Shown here: positions 8,376 through 17,307 of the stretch, piece by piece
How the letters are laid out: the number at the start of each line of letters is the position of its first letter
How positions within the stretch are numbered: position 1 is the first letter of the stretch
DNA from: Chitinophagales bacterium
GTDB lineage: Bacteria > Bacteroidota > Bacteroidia > Chitinophagales > Chitinophagaceae
Assembly (NCBI GenBank): GCA_017303395.1
Contig: JAFLBN010000013.1
Span: 1 to 64,000 of the forward strand
Length of the DNA stretch: 64,000 nucleotides
Direction: 5' to 3'
The notes under the pieces: model-generated
Databases searched by the model: none
Seen by the model: the letters and a program-made list of their open reading frames with translations, nothing else
Told to the model about the DNA's origin: nothing
Program-made: the position numbers and the translations under genes

Positions 8376-9515
8376 TTATTCTTCTTCACCAGCGTTCTTC
8401 AGTTTCATCAGCAGGGTATATGCGTTTTTTAGAACTACGTTTGTATTGGCAAGGTCTATACCTTTCGCATCTGCTATGGCTATAAAACCATTTTGTGTAC
8501 TTCCTGTCACCACTTCTTTCATTTCATAAGTCTTGCTACCGCTTGCTACAAATATGTATTGCTTATTGTTGTAACGCACTACCGCATCTTCAGGCACAGC
8601 CAATACATTTTCTTTCTGCAGTTCCAGTTCTGCATTCATATACATGCCAGGCACCAGGGTTTTATCATAGGCTTCAAAATGGCAATGCACCTGTACCGCA
8701 CGCTCGTTGCTCACATCTTTGCCTATCAATATCACCTCGCAAGGATATTTCTTATCAGGATTATTATTGGTAAACGCCAGTACCTTCTGCCCTATATACA
8801 GCTTGCTCATGTCTTTCTCATATACTGTCAATGCAAGGTGTATATCTGTCGGGTTCACCAGCTCAAACAACACATCAGATGGCGTTACATACTTCCCTAT
8901 GTTCACATCTACCGCAGACACAAAGCCATCAATCGGCGAATGTACACTTACTGATTTTGAAATATTCGATTCACTTAGCTTATCTGCATTGATGCCTATC
9001 AGCTGCAGTTTCTGCCTTAGGCTGCTGATAAGAATACGATTGCTCTTATACTCTGCCATTGCCTGCTGATAAACTTTATCGCTGCTCGCCTTGCTCTTGT
9101 TCAGTTCTTGCTGGCGTTGATATTCAGCCTCCAGGTATTCCTGTCTTGCTTTGGCTGTCAGGTAGTCTTGTTGCAGTTGTATGTATTGCTGATCTTCCAT
9201 TACCGCTATCACATCTCCTTTGTTGATGTGCATACCCGGCAGCAATTTGGTAGACTTCAAATACCCACCCAACGGGAAGCTAACAGACACCATATTTTGT
9301 GGTGGCACATCTATCTTACCACTCACTTTTATCACAGACTGTATTTCACGCATCTGTGCCTTACCTACTTCCAGCGCTGCATTCTTCAGTTGTGCATCTG
9401 TAAGCGTTACAGTAGTTTCAGAAACAGTTGTCTGTTCCTTTGCTGCCTCAGGCTTATTACCACCTCCACAGGAAGCAAGCGCCACAGCAGCCGTTATTAA
9501 TATTATATTCTTCAT
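8376..9515 (-). CDS. czcB: RND efflux periplasmic adaptor (CzcB-like), lipoprotein
   Basis: 379-residue membrane fusion protein that bridges the inner-membrane RND pump and the outer-membrane channel. The lipobox ALASC places the lipidated Cys at residue 16. Then follow a barrel-sandwich half, a helical hairpin rich in Gln and Ala (about residues 110-190), the second lipoyl half (HSPIDGFVSAVDVNIG) and a beta-barrel domain. It is the last gene of a three-gene minus-strand operon, 9 bases after the czcA-tolC fusion. Family assignment is firm; the metal specificity is inferred from the pump. Confidence 0.92.
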   Translation of the reverse strand: MKNIILITAAVALASCGGGNKPEAAKEQTTVSETTVTLTDAQLKNAALEVGKAQMREIQSVIKVSGKIDVPPQNMVSVSFPLGGYLKSTKLLPGMHINKGDVIAVMEDQQYIQLQQDYLTAKARQEYLEAEYQRQQELNKSKASSDKVYQQAMAEYKSNRILISSLRQKLQLIGINADKLSESNISKSVSVHSPIDGFVSAVDVNIGKYVTPSDVLFELVNPTDIHLALTVYEKDMSKLYIGQKVLAFTNNNPDKKYPCEVILIGKDVSNERAVQVHCHFEAYDKTLVPGMYMNAELELQKENVLAVPEDAVVRYNNKQYIFVASGSKTYEMKEVVTGSTQNGFIAIADAKGIDLANTNVVLKNAYTLLMKLKNAGEEE

Positions 9516-9524
9516 TGCAGATTC

Positions 9525-12500
9525 TTAATTTTTAGTGAGGTAGTTTAATTCATATGCAGCTTCATTCAGTTTCATCATCGCATCGTAGTATCCGCTGTTG
9601 ATGTTGATTGCCTGATTGAGCAGCAATGTGTATTCCATATAGTTGATCTCGCCTGCGGCAAATTGCATACCCGCTGTCTCTATCAGTACGGCTGCATTTT
9701 TCAATGCGGTGGTTTCGTAGTATGCAACAGCTTTCAATTGTTGTTTATATACTGTCAACGCTTGTTGATATTGCATAGCCAGCATATTATTACCATCCTG
9801 CAATTCTGTAGCTGCAATTCGTTTATTCAGCGAAAGCGCATTTATCCTTGCACTGTGCGAGAAGAAGAATATCGGTACACCAACACCCAACATCACAGAA
9901 CCAAACCTGTTAGACTTTGTATAAAACCTATCCACGTCATCTACCTTTTGCCAGCCGCTATAGCTCTGGTTGAAATAACCACCATTTATTTCAGGTAACA
10001 GTTTAGTCATTTCCAGTTTATACATAGCTTTCGATACCTGTTCCTGTTGTTTCAGGTAAGATATATATGGGTGACTACTCAAATCCGCATCACTACCTGC
10101 CAGTTTCGCTTCTGCTTTCGCATTCGTTTGTTCAGGCACAAACAAATCGTCCGCATTCAGCATATATGCAAAGCGTCTTTGCTGCACTTCAAGGTCTGCT
10201 TCAAGTTGCTGCAATTGTAAAGCTATCTGTCCACGCATATTCTCTGCTGCTGTCTTTTCCAATAGGTTAGATTCTCCTAGCTTGAACCTTAATGCAGATC
10301 TTGTTTCAAACGCGGCATATAAGCTATCTGCATGCATCAGCAAATCTCTTTTGTGATACAATGCATTTATCTCGTTATACAATACCGATACCTGCTTTAT
10401 CAATTCCTTCTCTTTCAGTTGTGTTTGCGCGGTAGCAGCATTCCACTCTTTTTGCGTCAGCGACCTTTGCTTTACATATACCAATGGGAAGGCAATACTT
10501 TGCGTAATGCTGTAACGCGTATCACTGTAAGCACTATTGATATTACCCCACTCTGCCGTCAGACTGGTTTTATTAATATCAAATGCTGAGCCACGCATAC
10601 GCTTGTAATAATCAGCCGTCATGCGTTGCGATTGCATTTTCAGGTTGTTGTGCAATGCTGTATCTATTGCTGCCTGCAGGCTGATAGGCTTTTGCGCCTG
10701 CGAAGCGAATGGCAGCATAAGCAATAACAACACTGCTGCAGTTTTAGCTTTCATTTTAAAATTCACTTTATCGAACAAGACAAATAATACCGGCAATAAA
10801 AACAGCGTGAGGAAAGTGGCAGTAATCAATCCGCCAATTACTACCGTAGCCAACGGGCGTTGCACCTCTGCACCTGCACCATTACTTATGGCCATTGGCA
10901 GAAAACCAAGTGACGCAACCGCAGCGGTCATCAATACAGGACGTAAACGCAGCTTCGTACCATTCAACACTACTTTGCGAATATCTGTTTCGCCTTCCTG
11001 CATCTGCCTACGGAATTCTGATATTAGCACAATACCATTCAATACTGCCACCCCAAACAAGGCAATGAAGCCAATACCTGCACTAATGCTGAATGGCATA
11101 CCACGTAAAGCCAGTGCAAATGCACCGCCTATGGCAGACAATGGTATTGCCGTATAAATAATAAGGCTGTGCTTTACAGACTTGAATGCGAAATATAGCA
11201 TCAGGAATATCAGCCCCAATGCAATAGGCACTACCAGCGCAAGTCTTTGTTTTGCCTGCACCAGATTTTCAAACGCACCGCCATAGGTTATATAATACCC
11301 TGCAGGCAGTTTCAGCTTTTCTGTTTTTTGTTGCAGCTCGTTTACAATGCTTTGCACATCGCGTCCACGTACATTAAAGCCAACTACTATCCTGCGTTTG
11401 GCATCTTCGCGTTGTATCTGGTTCGGGCCGTCTTTCACTGCCACATCTGCCAGTTGATGCAAAGGCACTTGCACACCACCGGCAACGGGCACCAGCAGAT
11501 TCTGTACATCTTCCACTCGCTGACGTTGGTCACCATCCAGTCGCACTACAAGGTCAAAGCGTTTTTCGCCCTCATATACCGTGCCTGCTACCTGCCCGCC
11601 AAATGCGGCATTGATAACGCTGTTCACCGTCGCTATGTCCACACCATACTGCGCCATCGCAGCACGGTTATGTTTGATGATTATCTGCGGCAGCCCTGTA
11701 ACGGTTTCTATGTACAGGTCTTTAGCACCATCTACAGAAGATGCAAGCGCACCCAACTTATCGGCATAGTATGCAAGTGTGTCCAGGTCTTCGCCAAATA
11801 TCTTACAAACCACATCCTGTCTTGCACCTGTCATCAGTTCATTAAAGCGCATCTGTACTGGAAACTGGAAACCTGTAGTAATGCCAGGCACATCTGCCAG
11901 TGCTGCACTCATTTTCTCTGCCAGTTCAGGAAATGATTTTGCAGATGTCCACTTGTCTTTATCCTTCAGTATCACCATCATGTCCGCAGCTTCTACAGGC
12001 ATCGGGTCTGTAGGTATCTCGCCGCTACCTATTTTGGTTACTACTTTTTCCACTTCGGGAAATTTATTCAATAATATACCTGCTGCTTTCTGTGTGGCAT
12101 CGATGGATGTATGCAGGTTACTGCCAGTCAACACGCGGGTATCAACGGCAAAGTCACCTTCTTCCAACTGCGGGATGAACTCGCCTCCCATAGACATCAG
12201 CACAACTACCGCAATTACGAATAACGAGAACGCACCCCCAATCAACGCTTTGGGGTATTGCATCACTTTCTGCAATGCAGACTGGAACCTGTGCTCCACT
12301 TTTGCCATCACCCTGTCAGACCATGTATCTTTATGCGTTATCTTCTTACTGATAACCCACGCACTCATCATAGGTATGTAGGTAAGTGATAAGATGAATG
12401 CACCTAACAGTGCAAATGCTACTGTCTGCGCCATCGGGCGGAACATCTTGCCTTCTATGCCCTGCAAAGAAAATATAGGCAGATATACTATCAGGATAAT

Positions 12501-13871
12501 GATTTGTCCGAACACGGCACTGTTCATCATGCGCGATGCGGAAGTCTTTACCTCACCATCCATCTGCACCTGTGTCATCCTGTTTACATCCTTGTATAAC
12601 TTTGAATGGCTGAGCCTGTGCATCACGGCCTCTACTATTATCACAGCACCATCTACTATCAATCCGAAATCGAGTGCGCCGAGGCTCATCAGGTTGCCGC
12701 TTACGCCGAAGATGTTCATCATGATAACCGCAAACAACATGGATAATGGAATAATAGATGCTACTATCAAACCCGCCCTTGCATTACCCAAAAACAACAC
12801 CAGTATAAAGACAACTATCAACGAGCCCTCCAACAGGTTCTTTTCCACAGTGCCGATTGCATGCCCCACCATTTTTGTACGGTCCAGGAATGGCTCTATT
12901 ACCACGCCTTCAGGCAGTGTCTTTTGTATCTGTGTTATCTTAGCCTTGATGGTTTCTATAACCTTGCCGCTGTTCTCTCCTTTCAGCATCATCACCACCG
13001 CACCTGCTACCTCACCTTCATCGTTATAGCACATAGCACCATAGCGTGTGGCGGCACCAATCTTTACAGTAGCCACATCTCTTACCAATAGTGGCGCACC
13101 ACCCGCAGACTGCTTTATGACGATGTTCTCAATATCTGGCATTCCGGTTGCAAGACCCTCGCTACGTATATATAATATGGCCGGGCCTTTCTCTATGTAC
13201 GCACCACCCGTATTGCCATTGTTCTTTTCAAGTGCTGCAAATACATCTTCAATAGTGATATTGTAAGATGCCAGCTTGGTAGTATTCACCGCTACCTCGT
13301 ATTGCTTCAGGTGGCCACCAAAGCTGCTTACATCTGCCACGCCTTCCAGTCCTAAGAGTTGTCTGCGCACTATCCAGTCTTGTAAGGTACGCAGTTGCAT
13401 GGCATCGTACTTAGCCTCGTAGCCTGGTTTTGCCTTTACTACGTACTGGTATATCTCGCCAAGCCCCGTAGTTACGGGTGCCAGAGACGGTACGCCTATA
13501 CCCGCAGGTATCTGTGTCTGCACTTGTTGCAGGCGTTCGCTCACCTGCTGGCGTGCCCAGTACACATCCACATCATCCTTAAAGACAATAGTAACCAACG
13601 ACAGCCCGAAACGGGAAAAGCTTCTTATCTCCTTAATGCCCGGGATATTGCTGTTGGCCTGCTCAATGGGAAATGTTATTAATCGCTCTACATCAGGTGC
13701 ACCTAGCGATGGTGTGGTGGTTATAACCTGCACCTGGTTATCTGTAATATCCGGTACGGCATCTATCGGCAATCTGGTAAGTTCGTAACTGCCATAGCCA
13801 ACAAGTGCCAATACAAATAGTACAATGATCAGTTTATTACTAACTGAAAAGCTGATGATTTTGCTCAGCAT
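9525..13871 (-). CDS. czcA: CzcA-type heavy-metal RND pump fused to TolC-like outer-membrane factor
   Basis: 1448-residue protein. Residues 1-1035 are a complete heavy-metal RND proton antiporter. D401, D407 and E414 in DFGLIVDGAVIIVE occupy the CzcA proton-relay positions, which points to divalent cations (Zn, Co, Cd) rather than Cu(I). From M1040 a second module begins with its own signal-peptide-like stretch (MKAKTAAVLLLLML then PFASQAQ) and continues as a TolC-like outer-membrane factor of about 400 residues with long coiled-coil helices. CzcA-TolC fusions occur in other Bacteroidota, so this is probably natural. How one chain could span both membranes is discussed in the findings. It lies between a small secreted protein gene and czcB. 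Confidence 0.93.
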   Translation of the reverse strand: MLSKIISFSVSNKLIIVLFVLALVGYGSYELTRLPIDAVPDITDNQVQVITTTPSLGAPDVERLITFPIEQANSNIPGIKEIRSFSRFGLSLVTIVFKDDVDVYWARQQVSERLQQVQTQIPAGIGVPSLAPVTTGLGEIYQYVVKAKPGYEAKYDAMQLRTLQDWIVRRQLLGLEGVADVSSFGGHLKQYEVAVNTTKLASYNITIEDVFAALEKNNGNTGGAYIEKGPAILYIRSEGLATGMPDIENIVIKQSAGGAPLLVRDVATVKIGAATRYGAMCYNDEGEVAGAVVMMLKGENSGKVIETIKAKITQIQKTLPEGVVIEPFLDRTKMVGHAIGTVEKNLLEGSLIVVFILVLFLGNARAGLIVASIIPLSMLFAVIMMNIFGVSGNLMSLGALDFGLIVDGAVIIVEAVMHRLSHSKLYKDVNRMTQVQMDGEVKTSASRMMNSAVFGQIIILIVYLPIFSLQGIEGKMFRPMAQTVAFALLGAFILSLTYIPMMSAWVISKKITHKDTWSDRVMAKVEHRFQSALQKVMQYPKALIGGAFSLFVIAVVVLMSMGGEFIPQLEEGDFAVDTRVLTGSNLHTSIDATQKAAGILLNKFPEVEKVVTKIGSGEIPTDPMPVEAADMMVILKDKDKWTSAKSFPELAEKMSAALADVPGITTGFQFPVQMRFNELMTGARQDVVCKIFGEDLDTLAYYADKLGALASSVDGAKDLYIETVTGLPQIIIKHNRAAMAQYGVDIATVNSVINAAFGGQVAGTVYEGEKRFDLVVRLDGDQRQRVEDVQNLLVPVAGGVQVPLHQLADVAVKDGPNQIQREDAKRRIVVGFNVRGRDVQSIVNELQQKTEKLKLPAGYYITYGGAFENLVQAKQRLALVVPIALGLIFLMLYFAFKSVKHSLIIYTAIPLSAIGGAFALALRGMPFSISAGIGFIALFGVAVLNGIVLISEFRRQMQEGETDIRKVVLNGTKLRLRPVLMTAAVASLGFLPMAISNGAGAEVQRPLATVVIGGLITATFLTLFLLPVLFVLFDKVNFKMKAKTAAVLLLLMLPFASQAQKPISLQAAIDTALHNNLKMQSQRMTADYYKRMRGSAFDINKTSLTAEWGNINSAYSDTRYSITQSIAFPLVYVKQRSLTQKEWNAATAQTQLKEKELIKQVSVLYNEINALYHKRDLLMHADSLYAAFETRSALRFKLGESNLLEKTAAENMRGQIALQLQQLEADLEVQQRRFAYMLNADDLFVPEQTNAKAEAKLAGSDADLSSHPYISYLKQQEQVSKAMYKLEMTKLLPEINGGYFNQSYSGWQKVDDVDRFYTKSNRFGSVMLGVGVPIFFFSHSARINALSLNKRIAATELQDGNNMLAMQYQQALTVYKQQLKAVAYYETTALKNAAVLIETAGMQFAAGEINYMEYTLLLNQAININSGYYDAMMKLNEAAYELNYLTKN

Positions 13872-13989
13872 ACTGATTGTATAATTTTAAACTCCTTGCA
13901 TCAGTAAACACACTGACACAAATCAGGAATCAATAAATGAAATTGAAATCAATGCAAGCACTGCATTGAATATGAAACGAAGGAATGGA

Positions 13990-14370
13990 CTAAGCCCGTG
14001 GAGGCTGCCAAATATTAGACAAGGCTTCAGCAGCATAGTATGGCGACTGATAGCCTGTAAGCACCTGTTCTTCAAGAACGAAGACAGGCTTTTGTTTTAT
14101 ACTAAAGTCTTTCTGCTCAAAGAATGTAAAGACCATCAAAGGTGCATGATTGCATTGTTTGAAAGGCAATTGCATATCCCTGTCATAGTCTCCGTGCCTG
14201 GTGTCGTCTGCATAGTGCATCGCAAGAAAATCGACAAAGTCGATACCCTCGTCCAATGCCTTGTGCTCAAAATAGTGCTCTACCAACACCTTCACCTTCA
14301 TCAACTGATGAACCGGTGTTTGCGCAAACACAATTGTGAACAATAACGATATGGCTATAAAACGCAGCAC
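13990..14370 (-). CDS. Small secreted protein of the metal-efflux operon
   Basis: 126-residue protein starting at GTG 14370, with a signal peptide (hydrophobic run ending VFAQ). The mature part is rich in His and Asp (for example HYFEH, HYADDTRHGDYDRD) and has a single Cys near QCNH. It is the first gene of the operon, 118 bases before the CzcA-TolC fusion. The position and His/Asp content suggest a periplasmic metal-related role, but that is inference; I recognise no family. The reading frame is intact and the signal peptide is convincing. Confidence 0.66.
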   Translation of the reverse strand: MLRFIAISLLFTIVFAQTPVHQLMKVKVLVEHYFEHKALDEGIDFVDFLAMHYADDTRHGDYDRDMQLPFKQCNHAPLMVFTFFEQKDFSIKQKPVFVLEEQVLTGYQSPYYAAEALSNIWQPPRA

Positions 14371-14375
14371 TTATA

Positions 14376-14383
14376 CAAAGGTA
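14376..14383 (-). promoter_or_regulatory. Putative -7 box of the metal-efflux operon
   Basis: TACCTTTG on the minus strand matches the Bacteroidota -7 consensus TAnnTTTG and lies 5 bases before the GTG start. No good -33 TTG/TTTG is visible at the usual distance. The spacing would give an almost leaderless mRNA. Confidence 0.45.
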
Positions 14384-14431
14384 ACAAACCTTACAGCAAT
14401 TTCTATAGATATATCCTACTATAAGTGCAAT

Positions 14432-15346
14432 CTATCCGGCTTTTACCACTATCGATTTTTCAGACCTGTGCATTTTATACTCCAGCGGAGAATACCCGGT
14501 TTGCTTTTTGAAGAATCGGGTAAAATACGCAGGGTCATCAAACCCCAAATCATAGCCTATCTCTTTGATAGTCTTTATGTTATGATACAAATCACGCTGT
14601 GCTTCCAGTACTATCCTGTCAGCAATTACTGCGGCAGCGTTTTTGCCTGCATACTTCTTAGCTATGGTGTTTAGCGTTCTTGTTTGGGTAAATAGCCTGT
14701 CTGCGTATTGCTGTACACCATGCTCTTGTCTGAAGTATTTTTCTACTGCCGATTTGTATTGTTGGAATAAATTGTAATCGGCGCCTGTAGGATTAGTTGA
14801 ATCTTGCCTGTTTGTTCGTTTCAGTCTTTCTATATGGGTAATGAGTATTTGCAAATAAGAAAGCATGATGCGTTCTTTATCCTGCTCATCGGTATTGAAC
14901 TCTGTGGTAAGTTTACCAAACACATCATCAAGCACGGCATATAATGACGATGTAACTTTCAGCAACGGCTGTGCCTGTATATTATCAAACACGTTGTTTC
15001 CTGTCAGATAAGTATCCGCATCTGCAGAATGCCTGAACAGTGAAGGAAGAAACTTCACCACATAACCGTCTGCTTTTTCTTGTGGTTTTATATGATGCAT
15101 CTGACCGGGAGATAACAAAAACAGCACAGACCCGTTGTATGCATAATCTACACCGTCTATCATGTGTGTTCCCTTGCCTTTTCGCAGCCATATTATCTCA
15201 TAATAATCGTGTCTGTGCTTCTCATCAAACTCTGCAATGGTACAAGCCTCTTCGCTGAAGGAAGACACTTTAATATTCCACACATCTCTGTCTGTGCAAT
15301 ACTGCGCAATGTTAAGTATCGGTATCACTTTGTTTTTGGCTTTCAT
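14432..15346 (-). CDS. AraC family transcriptional regulator
   Basis: 304-residue regulator. The N-terminal cupin-like sensor domain contains HRHDYYEIIWLRKGKG and a further strand set to about residue 110. The C-terminal double helix-turn-helix (about residues 200-300) ends in IGYDLGFDDPAYFTRFFKK followed by TGYSPLEYK, the AraC signature. It is transcribed away from the tautomerase-SDR-DJ1-NTF2-NMO gene set across a 199-base divergent region, the usual arrangement for a regulator and its target operon. The inducer is unknown. Confidence 0.93.
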   Translation of the reverse strand: MKAKNKVIPILNIAQYCTDRDVWNIKVSSFSEEACTIAEFDEKHRHDYYEIIWLRKGKGTHMIDGVDYAYNGSVLFLLSPGQMHHIKPQEKADGYVVKFLPSLFRHSADADTYLTGNNVFDNIQAQPLLKVTSSLYAVLDDVFGKLTTEFNTDEQDKERIMLSYLQILITHIERLKRTNRQDSTNPTGADYNLFQQYKSAVEKYFRQEHGVQQYADRLFTQTRTLNTIAKKYAGKNAAAVIADRIVLEAQRDLYHNIKTIKEIGYDLGFDDPAYFTRFFKKQTGYSPLEYKMHRSEKSIVVKAG

Positions 15347-15545
15347 ACACCCACATCAGTTACATGCAAAAATACCATTAATTGATTTACCGCTGCTTGC
15401 ACTATCCGACATAAATCTTGGACAAAAAGACACCGTTATTGCTGCATTCACCATTGATGCCATAAAGTGCAATACAATTGCTGTTTTGTCCATTCTCTAA
15501 GGCATCTGCACACCACAACTTTGCATCAGCAAATAACACAAAGCT
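15347..15545. promoter_or_regulatory. Divergent promoter region between araC-type gene and its likely target operon
   Basis: 199 bases without a gene. It should hold promoters for both directions and the regulator's operator. The element CAACTTTG (15516-15523) is a one-base variant of TAnnTTTG about 20 bases before the tautomerase start, and TTTTG lies further upstream, but the spacing is not ideal. I see no clean inverted or direct repeat to call an operator. Confidence 0.45.
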
Positions 15546-15752
15546 ATGCCTTATGTAAAAATTGAAGTTACACGCGATGGTGTAACCAAAGAACAAAAAC
15601 AAGCACTCATTCACGGGGTTACGAAACTTCTTTACGAAGTGCTGAACAAAGACCCGCAACTAACCCACATAACTATTGATGAAATAGATACCGACAACTG
15701 GGGTGTAGGTGGCGAGCAGGTAACAGAAATCAGAAAAAAGACTAAACAATAA
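15546..15752 (+). CDS. Tautomerase family protein (4-oxalocrotonate tautomerase-like)
   Basis: 68-residue protein of the tautomerase superfamily. Pro2 becomes the N-terminal catalytic base after Met removal (MPYVKIEVTRDG). Helix and strand spacing and the NWGVGGE segment near residue 52 fit the small 4-OT-like subfamily. The classical 4-OT Arg11 is not conserved in place, so the substrate probably differs from 2-hydroxymuconate. It is the first gene of the five-gene set opposite the AraC regulator; the SDR gene starts 7 bases later. Confidence 0.9.
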   Translation: MPYVKIEVTRDGVTKEQKQALIHGVTKLLYEVLNKDPQLTHITIDEIDTDNWGVGGEQVTEIRKKTKQ

Positions 15753-15759
15753 TATATAC

Positions 15760-16506
15760 ATGCAACCAAAAACAATTGTAGTAACAGGCGCATCCACAGG
15801 CATCGGTTATGCCATAGCAAAATTGTTCATTGAAAGAGGACACAATGTTGTGATGAACTCGCTGAACAAAGAAAACCTAGTAAAAGCCTACGCCAGCCTC
15901 GGCTCCCCATCAAACGTCGTAGTATTTGCGGGAGATATCAGTGAAAAGAACACTAGCAATGCACTGATAGCAGAAGCCGCAAAGCATTTCGGTAAAGTAG
16001 ATGTACTTATTAACAACGCAGGCATCTTCTCTCCAAAACCATTTCTTGATGTAGAAGAAGCTGATATAGACAAATACATCAAAACAAATCTGAAAGGCAC
16101 ATTCTATACAAGCCAGGCAGCTGTTACCAATATGCTTGGCAATGGTGGCGGTTCCATCATCAATATAGGCACTGTATTGGTAGACCATGCCATCGCAGGA
16201 TTCCCTGCATCGGCACCTGTATCCAGCAAAGGAGCCATACATGCACTCACACGCCAATTGGCTGCAGAGTTTGGCAAAAACAATATCAAAGTAAACACCA
16301 TAGCACCGGGTATCATCCGCAGTCCGTTACAAGGCAAGATAGGTATTGACAATGCAGACGCTCTTGCCGGCTTGCACCTACTGGGTAAAATAGGCGAAGG
16401 CAACGACATTGCAGAAGCAGCTTACATGCTTGCCAATAACAACTTCATTACCGGCGAAATATTGAATGTGGACGGCGGCCACGTAGCAGGGCATCTTTTC
16501 GCATAG
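15760..16506 (+). CDS. SDR family protein lacking the catalytic tyrosine
   Basis: 248-residue Rossmann-fold protein of the short-chain dehydrogenase/reductase family. The nucleotide-binding motif TGASTGIG (about residues 9-16) and NNAG are intact, and the C-terminal APG and VDGG segments are typical. The active-site segment reads INIGTVLVDHAIAGFPASAP and then VSSKGAI: the Lys is kept, but the position four before it is Pro (codon CCT) and no Tyr lies anywhere in the segment; the catalytic Ser is replaced by Thr. It may therefore bind NAD(P) with altered or no dehydrogenase chemistry. It is the second gene of the operon. Confidence 0.9.
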   Translation: MQPKTIVVTGASTGIGYAIAKLFIERGHNVVMNSLNKENLVKAYASLGSPSNVVVFAGDISEKNTSNALIAEAAKHFGKVDVLINNAGIFSPKPFLDVEEADIDKYIKTNLKGTFYTSQAAVTNMLGNGGGSIINIGTVLVDHAIAGFPASAPVSSKGAIHALTRQLAAEFGKNNIKVNTIAPGIIRSPLQGKIGIDNADALAGLHLLGKIGEGNDIAEAAYMLANNNFITGEILNVDGGHVAGHLFA

Positions 16507-16540
16507 CACAAACTAATTATTCAATCATAAAACATAGAAA

Positions 16541-17296
16541 ATGAAAAAAATAAGAAGCGCCATATTACTAACATTGGCAGGCATCCTTAGTTTAAATGCA
16601 ACAGCACAAACACCGAAAAAGAAAGTATTGTTTGTCCTTACTTCTCACGACAAGCTGGGCAACACAGGAAAGAAAACAGGATTCTGGATTGAAGAGTTTG
16701 CAACACCTTATTACTATTTCAAAGATAAAGGCATTGAAGTAGTGGTAGCATCGCCAAACGGCGGTCAGGCCCCTATAGACCCAAAGAGCAATGAACCTTC
16801 GTACCAGACAGCATCTACCAAACGATACTTTGCAGACAATGAGACGCAAAAGGTATTAAGGAATACAGTTGCACTTTCTAAAGTGAACACCAAAGATTAT
16901 GACGCTGTTTTCTACCCGGGTGGTCATGGCCCAATGTGGGATTTGTCGAAGGACAAACACTCCATCAACCTCATATCATCATTCTATAACAGCAATAAGC
17001 CAGTAGCCTTTGTATGTCATGGCTCCGCAGCATTGGTAAATGTGAAAGACAAATCGGGCAACTACATCATCAATGGTAAACGCCTTACCAGCTTTTGTAA
17101 TACAGAAGAGTCTGCCGTTCAGCTAACAGAAGTAGTGCCGTTCTCGCTGGAAGACAAACTGAAAGAACGTGGTGCCAAGTACGAGAAAGGTAACGACTGG
17201 TCTTCATTTGCCATAGAAGACGGACTGCTGATAACAGGGCAGAACCCACAATCTTCAGAAAAGGTAGCCGAAATCTTATTCAATCGTCTTTATTAA
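16541..17296 (+). CDS. DJ-1/PfpI-like protein (Hsp31-type), exported
   Basis: 251-residue class I glutamine amidotransferase-like protein. The nucleophile elbow FVCHGSAAL gives C159-H160, and an acidic residue in GFWIEEF (E51/E52) is placed as in Hsp31-type members, which have glyoxalase III, deglycase or chaperone activities in the literature. Unusually it begins with a signal peptide (MKK, hydrophobic run, cleavage after ATAQ), so it should act in the periplasm. It lies in the operon after the SDR and 11 bases before the NTF2-like gene. Reactive-carbonyl handling is a reasonable inference, not shown. Confidence 0.87.
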   Translation: MKKIRSAILLTLAGILSLNATAQTPKKKVLFVLTSHDKLGNTGKKTGFWIEEFATPYYYFKDKGIEVVVASPNGGQAPIDPKSNEPSYQTASTKRYFADNETQKVLRNTVALSKVNTKDYDAVFYPGGHGPMWDLSKDKHSINLISSFYNSNKPVAFVCHGSAALVNVKDKSGNYIINGKRLTSFCNTEESAVQLTEVVPFSLEDKLKERGAKYEKGNDWSSFAIEDGLLITGQNPQSSEKVAEILFNRLY

Positions 17297-17307
17297 TACC
17301 ACTATAT

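Noticed and set aside
10621-13029. Several 180-230 residue plus-strand open frames opposite the CzcA fusion
   Set aside because: No motifs, no start context; compositional shadows of the long minus-strand gene.
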